A stretch of 56,886 nucleotides of DNA from Duganella radicis (GTDB lineage: Bacteria > Pseudomonadota > Gammaproteobacteria > Burkholderiales > Burkholderiaceae_D), in contig NZ_WNKY01000041.1 of NCBI RefSeq assembly GCF_009720825.1, positions 1 to 56,886 on the forward strand, given 5' to 3'. Positions 52,337-56,886 of this stretch are shown here, piece after piece; positions within the stretch are counted from its first letter, which is position 1, and every line of letters starts with the position of its first letter. The notes beneath the pieces are model-generated. The model was not told the origin of the DNA. It ran no database searches and saw only the letters and a program-made list of their open reading frames with translations. A program made the translations under genes and the position numbers.

Positions 52337-53101
52337 TCAGTAGGCCTGCACGCTGGTCACCAGCGTGTTCACGGTCAGGGTCCAGCCGTCCACCAGCACG
52401 AACAGCAGCAGCTTGAACGGCAGCGAAATCACCAGCGGCGACAGCATCATCATGCCCATGGCCATCAGCACCGACGACACCACCAGGTCGATCACCAGGA
52501 AGGGAATGAACAGCATGCAGCCGATCTGGAACGCGGTCTTGAGCTCCGACAGCACGAACGCCGCCAGCTTGACGGTGAAGGCGTGCTGCGACGGCTCGGT
52601 GATCTTGTCCTCGCCGGCCAGGTGGGCGATCTGCTGCAGGGCGGCCTTGCTGGTCTGCGCCAGCATGAAGCGCGACACCGGCTTCTCGGCGATTTGCAGC
52701 GCGGTCTCCAGGCCGATCTTGTCTTGGTCGTAGGGTACGAAGGCGTTGCTCCAGATCTCGTTGCCGATCGGCCGCATCACCAGCAGGGTCAGGATCAGCG
52801 CCACCCCGGTGATCACCCGGTTCGGCAAGCCCTGCTGCAAGCCCAGCGCCTGGCGCAGCAGCGACAGCACGATCACGAAGCGGGTAAAGCTGGTCATCAT
52901 CATGACCATCACCGGGAGCAAGCCCAGCAGGGTCATGATGATCAGGATTTGCATCTTGACCGTCAGCTCGGTCTTGGCTCCCGGCACCACATTGGCCAGC
53001 AGGTCGACCGCCTGGGCCGGCATGGCGCACAAGCCCAGGCCCAGCAAGGCGGCGACCGGCGCCATCGCCCGCAGGCGACGCGCATTCAGACACCGGATCA
53101 T
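52337..53101 (-). CDS. fliP: FliP flagellar export gate protein
   Basis: 254 residues with a cleavable signal peptide (APVAALLGLGLCAMPAQA) and four later membrane segments. MTSFTRFVIVLSLLRQALGLQQGLPNRV and FVLSELKTAFQIGCMLFIPFLVIDLVVSSVLMAMGMMMLSP are classic FliP. The segment between them is divergent: most FliP proteins have PPNQV where this has LPNRV. It overlaps fliN by four bases, leaving no room for fliO, the usual gene between them. Confidence 0.95.
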   Translation of the reverse strand: MIRCLNARRLRAMAPVAALLGLGLCAMPAQAVDLLANVVPGAKTELTVKMQILIIMTLLGLLPVMVMMMTSFTRFVIVLSLLRQALGLQQGLPNRVITGVALILTLLVMRPIGNEIWSNAFVPYDQDKIGLETALQIAEKPVSRFMLAQTSKAALQQIAHLAGEDKITEPSQHAFTVKLAAFVLSELKTAFQIGCMLFIPFLVIDLVVSSVLMAMGMMMLSPLVISLPFKLLLFVLVDGWTLTVNTLVTSVQAY

Positions 53102-53472
53102 GGAGTCATCATGTCCAGATTCAGACCGTCGAGGTCGATCACTTTGAGGCCGTAATTCTCGCCCGCCACCACCACTTCGGCGCGGCCGATGGCGGTGCCG
53201 TTGACCTTGATGATCAGCGGCTCGCCGGCCAGCACGTCCAGTTCCACCACGCTGTCCGGACCGATGTTCATCAGGTCTTGCAGCGAGATACGGGCCGACC
53301 CCACTTCCAGCGTCAAGGTCACCGGGATCTTGCGCATCATGGCTGGCAGGTCGCGGCGCGGGGTCGCGGCCGGGAGGTCGGTCAGCTCGTTGCCGGGCTG
53401 GTCGATGATCATCTCTTCCGACAGATCTTCCAGCAGGGCGTCGCTAGGATTGGCTACGTTCATGTTCATCAT
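53098..53472 (-). CDS. fliN: FliN flagellar motor switch protein
   Basis: 124 residues. Residues 50-120 are the SpoA domain (IPVTLTLEVGSARISLQDLMNIGPDSVVELDVLAGEPLIIKVNGTAIGRAEVVVAGENYGLKVID). The N-terminal 45 residues are acidic and variable. It forms the lower C-ring with FliM. The start overlaps the fliM stop by one base. Confidence 0.93.
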   Translation of the reverse strand: MMNMNVANPSDALLEDLSEEMIIDQPGNELTDLPAATPRRDLPAMMRKIPVTLTLEVGSARISLQDLMNIGPDSVVELDVLAGEPLIIKVNGTAIGRAEVVVAGENYGLKVIDLDGLNLDMMTP

Positions 53473-54365
53473 TATTCTGCGTCTTCAAAAGAGGTTAAAC
53501 AGAGTTTGCCTTTGTGCTCGGTGACCGCGGCCGTAAACAGGCGCGAATCTTCGAGCAGGACGTCCGCTCTGGCCAGGCTGATCGGGATGACATCGCCCAC
53601 CTGCAAATCGTACAAGCTGCCCAGCGTGACTTCCTTGCTGGCCAGGCGGCCCACCAGGCCGACCTGCAAACGCTGCGCCAGCGGCGACACGGCCTTCGGC
53701 TTCTTGCCGGCGTCGCGGTCGCGCAGCAGGCCGCGCAGCACGCTGGCCATCAAATGCTTGTCCAGCGCGAACCAGAACTGGCCGGTGGCGCCGCCGGCGG
53801 TCTCGGCCACGCTGACCGTGATCACCCAGGTGCCCTTGGGCGGGTGCGAGCCAGGCGCCGGCTTGAATTCGGCGTCGGCCGCCTCGGGCGCCTCGCCTTC
53901 GGCCGGGGCCGGCTTCTCGATGGCGGGCAGGTTGAGTTCGATACGGCCGGCCAGGGTGCCGGCCAGCTGTTGCCCCAGCACCACAGCCAGCCGCTCCTCG
54001 GTGGCGGTCACGCGCACCGCGTTCTCGTCCAGCGGGGCGGCGTCGGCCTTGGTCTCGGTCTTGGCGCCGCTGCCATAGCGGTAGTTGAGCACGCTGAGCA
54101 GCACCTTGCGCTCCAGCGAAAAGGCGATCTGGCCGGCCGGCGCGGCAAAACTGAGCCAGCGGCTGCGGATCTCGTTGCCTTCCAGACGGCTGAACGCCAC
54201 GTCCTGCACCGTGAAGCCGCCCCAGTAACGGCGGTTCATGTTCAGGCGCATGGACTGCGCCAGATCGTCGCGCAACTGGGCCGCGAAAATAGGCAGCAGA
54301 TGCACCGGACGGCCCAGCAGGCTGGGGTCCAGCACTTGATGTTGCGTCTGTTTTGTCGTTGTCAT
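53472..54365 (-). CDS. fliM: FliM-like flagellar motor switch protein without the CheY-binding N-terminus
   Basis: 297 residues from ATG 54365; upstream codons are unlikely to be translated. The middle domain is weakly FliM-like. The C-terminal SpoA domain (VTLGSLYDLQVGDVIPISLARADVLLEDSRLFTAAVTEHKGKLCLT) is clear. The N-terminus (TTTKQTQHQVLDPSLLGRPVHLLPIF) lacks the LSQxEIDALL motif that binds phospho-CheY. A Pro/Glu/Ala-rich insert lies near 160-190. First gene of the export operon. Confidence 0.85.
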   Translation of the reverse strand: MTTTKQTQHQVLDPSLLGRPVHLLPIFAAQLRDDLAQSMRLNMNRRYWGGFTVQDVAFSRLEGNEIRSRWLSFAAPAGQIAFSLERKVLLSVLNYRYGSGAKTETKADAAPLDENAVRVTATEERLAVVLGQQLAGTLAGRIELNLPAIEKPAPAEGEAPEAADAEFKPAPGSHPPKGTWVITVSVAETAGGATGQFWFALDKHLMASVLRGLLRDRDAGKKPKAVSPLAQRLQVGLVGRLASKEVTLGSLYDLQVGDVIPISLARADVLLEDSRLFTAAVTEHKGKLCLTSFEDAE

Positions 54366-54932
54366 GTATTGGCCATGGCGGTTAATTCTTTCCCACTCCA
54401 GCATCATCGCACTATCCAGCTAAAAACTGGTTACTTCCAGCGCAATTTTTTTATCGTCACTTGAAGCGGGACGCTCTCGCCCACAGCATACATCAAAATT
54501 CACATTATTGCTAATATACAATATTTGGCCGCTTAAATTGACCCAGGGCAAATATCCCTTTACAAGAATATTGCTAGCCAGTAAGCTTAAGGCACTTGAA
54601 CAGTAGTTTCGGCCACATCAACAAACGGCGCTTAGTAAATGATTTATAACGACATTTGCCTGGATAAAATTGTGTCTTCCGCCCGCCCGGAGCCGGCGCC
54701 ACGTTTTATCCGGCACAAATGATTCGCGCCGCTCCAGCCTATTGCCATCCCACGTTAGCGCTCCCTTACACTATCTTTCTTACAAGACTGTGACATGGCG
54801 CAACGGATGTGTAGCACGATTGGTATAGCGCACCACAAATCTGCCACATGGGCTTGCTGCTTTCGGGCAATCTCGCTATGGTAGTCATCTGAGTCCAAGC
54901 AGTAAAAAAAACGGGGAAAAACAGGGGGTAGC
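54366..54932. other. 567-base divergent intergenic region between fliM and fliE
   Basis: The largest gap in the window, AT-richer than its surroundings. It should hold the divergent promoters of the fliM...flhA and fliE-fliF operons. In Flag-2 loci this place is occupied by lafK, a sigma-54 activator gene. I see no lafK coding frame or remnant here: frames are short and interrupted. AGGGGG lies four bases before the fliE ATG. No sigma-54 or sigma-28 site with correct spacing was found by eye. Confidence 0.6.
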
Positions 54933-55286
54933 ATGAGCAACGGATTCTCCAGCCTGATACAGGCCGATCTGGCGGCGCTGACCGGCGCCGCGCAAAACAT
55001 GGCGAACAGCAGCGCGCAGACCATCGCCGCCGCCAACCAGTACGGGGCGCACGACGCCCAGCCCGCCTTCTCCTTTGCCCAGTCCATGCAGAGCGCCATC
55101 GACAAGGTCAACACCCAGGACGTGGAAGCCGGCCAGAAGATGGCCGACGTCGACTCCGGCAAGAGCGACGACCTGGTCGGCGCCATGCTGTCCAGCCAGG
55201 AAGCCAGCCTGTCCTTCTCGATGTTGATGCAAGTGCGCAACAAGGTGATGGGCGGCCTCGACGAACTTATCAAATTACCGCTGTAA
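54933..55286 (+). CDS. fliE: FliE hook-basal-body junction protein
   Basis: 117 residues. The C-terminal part (FAQSMQSAIDKVNTQDVEAGQKMADVDSGKSDDLVGAMLSSQEASLSFSMLMQVRNKVMGGLDELIKLPL) is typical FliE. It links the MS ring and export gate to the rod. First gene of the plus-strand operon; fliF follows after 21 bases. Confidence 0.93.
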   Translation: MSNGFSSLIQADLAALTGAAQNMANSSAQTIAAANQYGAHDAQPAFSFAQSMQSAIDKVNTQDVEAGQKMADVDSGKSDDLVGAMLSSQEASLSFSMLMQVRNKVMGGLDELIKLPL

Positions 55287-55307
55287 GCCTCTGCGAAAGC
55301 ACTCAAC

Positions 55308-56886
55308 GTGATCAACACCATCAAGTCCGCCTTCGAGCGCTGGCGTGCGAACCCGGCTGCCCCGACCATTTCGCCCAATCTGCTCAAGACCCTGTATCCG
55401 CTGCTGCTGCTGGCCATCGGCCTGACCGCGCTGGTGCTGATGTACATGTGGAGCAACCAGTCCAGCTACAAGCCGGTATTTGGCGCGCGCGAGAAAGTCT
55501 CGGCGCCGGACATGATGACCGTGCTCGACGGCGACCACATCCCCTACCGCATCCACCCGGAAAGCGGCCAGGTGCTGGTGCCCGACTCCATGCTGGGCAA
55601 GGTGCGCATGCTGCTGGCCGCCAAGGGCGTGACCGCGCAACTGCCGGCCGGGCTGGAGCTGATGGACAAGAACGACCCGCTGGGCGTGTCGCAATTCGTG
55701 CAGGACGTGCGCTTCCGCCGCGGCCTGGAAGGCGAGCTGGCGCAATCGATCATGACGCTGGACGCCATCTCGCACGCGCGCGTGCACCTGTCGATCGCCA
55801 AGTCGACCTCTTTCGTGTCCGCGGACGGCGACAAGTCGTCGGCCTCGGTGGTGGTGCAGCTGAAACCGGGCCGCACGCTGGAGCCGGAGGCGATCGCCGC
55901 CGTGGTCAACATGGTGGCCGGCTCGGTGGCCAGCCTGGCGCCGGCGCGCGTCAGCCTGGTGGACCAGGCCGGCAACCTGCTGTCCTCGCACATCGACCTG
56001 GCCGACGGCTTTGACGGCGGCGCCACCAGCAACGACGCCAGCAAGCGCTATTCGGACGAGGTGAAAGCCAACATCAAGGGCCTGCTGGGTCCGGTCATCG
56101 GCGACGACAACTACCGCATGTCGGTGGCGGCCGCGGTCGACAACGACCGGGTCGAGGAGACCGTCGAGAAATACGGCGCCGATCCGAAAGTCACCAGCGA
56201 AGCCATGCGCGAGGAGCAGGACCGCAACCGCATGGTGATGGGCGTGCCGGGCACCCTGTCCAACCGTCCGCCGCCGGCGGCCGCCAATCCGGCCGCCGCC
56301 AACCAGCAGACCGCCGGCGGCGCCACCGACCCGAACACCGCGCCGGCCGACGGCACCGCGCGCAAGAACGCCACCACCCGCCAGTACGCCTACGACCGCA
56401 GCATCACCCAGACCAAGCGCAGCCGTGGCCGCCTGGAGAAGCTGAGCGTGGCCGTGGTGCTGGCCCAGGCCGCCGCGCCCACCCCGAAAACCGGCTGGAG
56501 CGCCGCCGAAATCGCCAACATCGACAAAGTCCTGCGCAACGGCCTGGGCATCAACGCCGAGCGCGGCGACCAGCTGGTGGTGTCGGCCATGAACTTCCCG
56601 CGCAAGGCCGCGCCGGTGCAATGGTGGGAAGAGCGCGACAACATTGTCGACATCAGCAAGTACGCCATCTACGCCGTGGCCGCCCTGCTCGGCTACCTGT
56701 TGCTGCTGCGTCCGATCATGCGCCTGATCACCATGCGCTTCACGCCGGACCCGAAGGAAGCCCAGCGCATCGCCGCCGAGCGCCGCGCCGCCGAGCAGGC
56801 CGCCGTGGCCGCCGCCAAGGAAGCCAAGGAAGCGGCCGCCAAGGAACAGGCCGCGCTGGCCGGCACCGCCACGCCGGGCGCGGCGG
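55308..56886 (+). CDS. fliF: FliF flagellar MS-ring protein, cut by the window end
   Basis: 526 codons are present from GTG 55308; the frame stays open to the edge. There are two membrane segments (about 28-47 and 452-468), consistent with the full MS-ring layout. The ring-building motifs include ARVHLSIAKSTSFVSADGDKSSASVVVQLKPGRTLEPEAI and VSLVDQAGNLLS. A Pro/Ala-rich linker lies near 320-355. The missing part is the C-terminal FliG-binding tail. GTG is chosen because it gives the expected N-terminus; no strong ribosome site precedes it. Confidence 0.93.
   Translation, partial: MINTIKSAFERWRANPAAPTISPNLLKTLYPLLLLAIGLTALVLMYMWSNQSSYKPVFGAREKVSAPDMMTVLDGDHIPYRIHPESGQVLVPDSMLGKVRMLLAAKGVTAQLPAGLELMDKNDPLGVSQFVQDVRFRRGLEGELAQSIMTLDAISHARVHLSIAKSTSFVSADGDKSSASVVVQLKPGRTLEPEAIAAVVNMVAGSVASLAPARVSLVDQAGNLLSSHIDLADGFDGGATSNDASKRYSDEVKANIKGLLGPVIGDDNYRMSVAAAVDNDRVEETVEKYGADPKVTSEAMREEQDRNRMVMGVPGTLSNRPPPAAANPAAANQQTAGGATDPNTAPADGTARKNATTRQYAYDRSITQTKRSRGRLEKLSVAVVLAQAAAPTPKTGWSAAEIANIDKVLRNGLGINAERGDQLVVSAMNFPRKAAPVQWWEERDNIVDISKYAIYAVAALLGYLLLLRPIMRLITMRFTPDPKEAQRIAAERRAAEQAAVAAAKEAKEAAAKEQAALAGTATPGAA

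Noticed and set aside
54755..55456. A long minus-strand frame across fliE and its upstream region
   Set aside because: It is antisense to the clear fliE gene and fliF start, has no ribosome site and no recognisable protein features; long antisense frames are expected in this high-GC DNA.

Overview
The window is high-GC DNA from a betaproteobacterium, most likely Oxalobacteraceae (Duganella/Massilia/Janthinobacterium type). This rests on protein style, a PEP-CTERM protein, an HAF-repeat protein and an ETF-ubiquinone oxidoreductase; no species call is possible from the sequence alone. It holds two large secretion machines separated by ordinary chromosomal genes: a complete-looking type VI secretion system (T6SS) in the first 35 kb and part of a lateral-type (Flag-2-like) flagellar locus in the last 11 kb.

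T6SS, about 0.5-34.7 kb, in four transcription units. (a) Minus strand, 7.4 to 0.5 kb: a membrane-anchored accessory protein, vgrG1, a 407-residue effector carrier, an AHH nuclease toxin, a probable immunity gene and a frameshifted tandem copy of it. The window begins with the last 35 codons of an IS3-type transposase that runs into a small signal-peptide gene. (b) Plus strand, 7.5 to 17.8 kb: TagX-like M15 peptidase, a membrane protein with a ketosynthase-like tail, tssM, tagF, an OmpA/TagN-like protein, tssA and a secreted alpha/beta hydrolase. (c) Minus strand, 27.0 to 17.8 kb: TPR lipoprotein, tssB, tssC, hcp, tssE, tssF, tssG, tssH (clpV). (d) Plus strand, 27.2 to 34.7 kb: tssK, tssL, vgrG2, a LAS-type murein peptidase effector, its periplasmic immunity protein and an Imm71/72-like protein. 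I find no tssJ and no PAAR gene.

Middle region, 34.8-45.7 kb: an HAF-repeat membrane protein behind a consensus sigma-54 promoter; a PEP-CTERM protein; a DUF3857/transglutaminase-like membrane protein; two unknown exported proteins; scoB-scoA (3-oxoacid CoA-transferase); a divergent PAS-LuxR regulator; an SDR oxidoreductase; and ETF-ubiquinone oxidoreductase. The last four suggest ketone-body and acyl-CoA oxidation.

Flagellar region, 45.9-56.9 kb: a short lateral-type flagellin and a FliK-like protein on the plus strand; a long perfect inverted repeat in the convergent gap; then flhA-flhB-fliR-fliQ-fliP-fliN-fliM on the minus strand and, divergently, fliE and fliF (cut by the window end). 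This order is that of Flag-2/Laf loci. It lacks fliO and the lafK regulator, FlhB has NPEH instead of NPTH, and FliM has no CheY-binding N-terminal motif.
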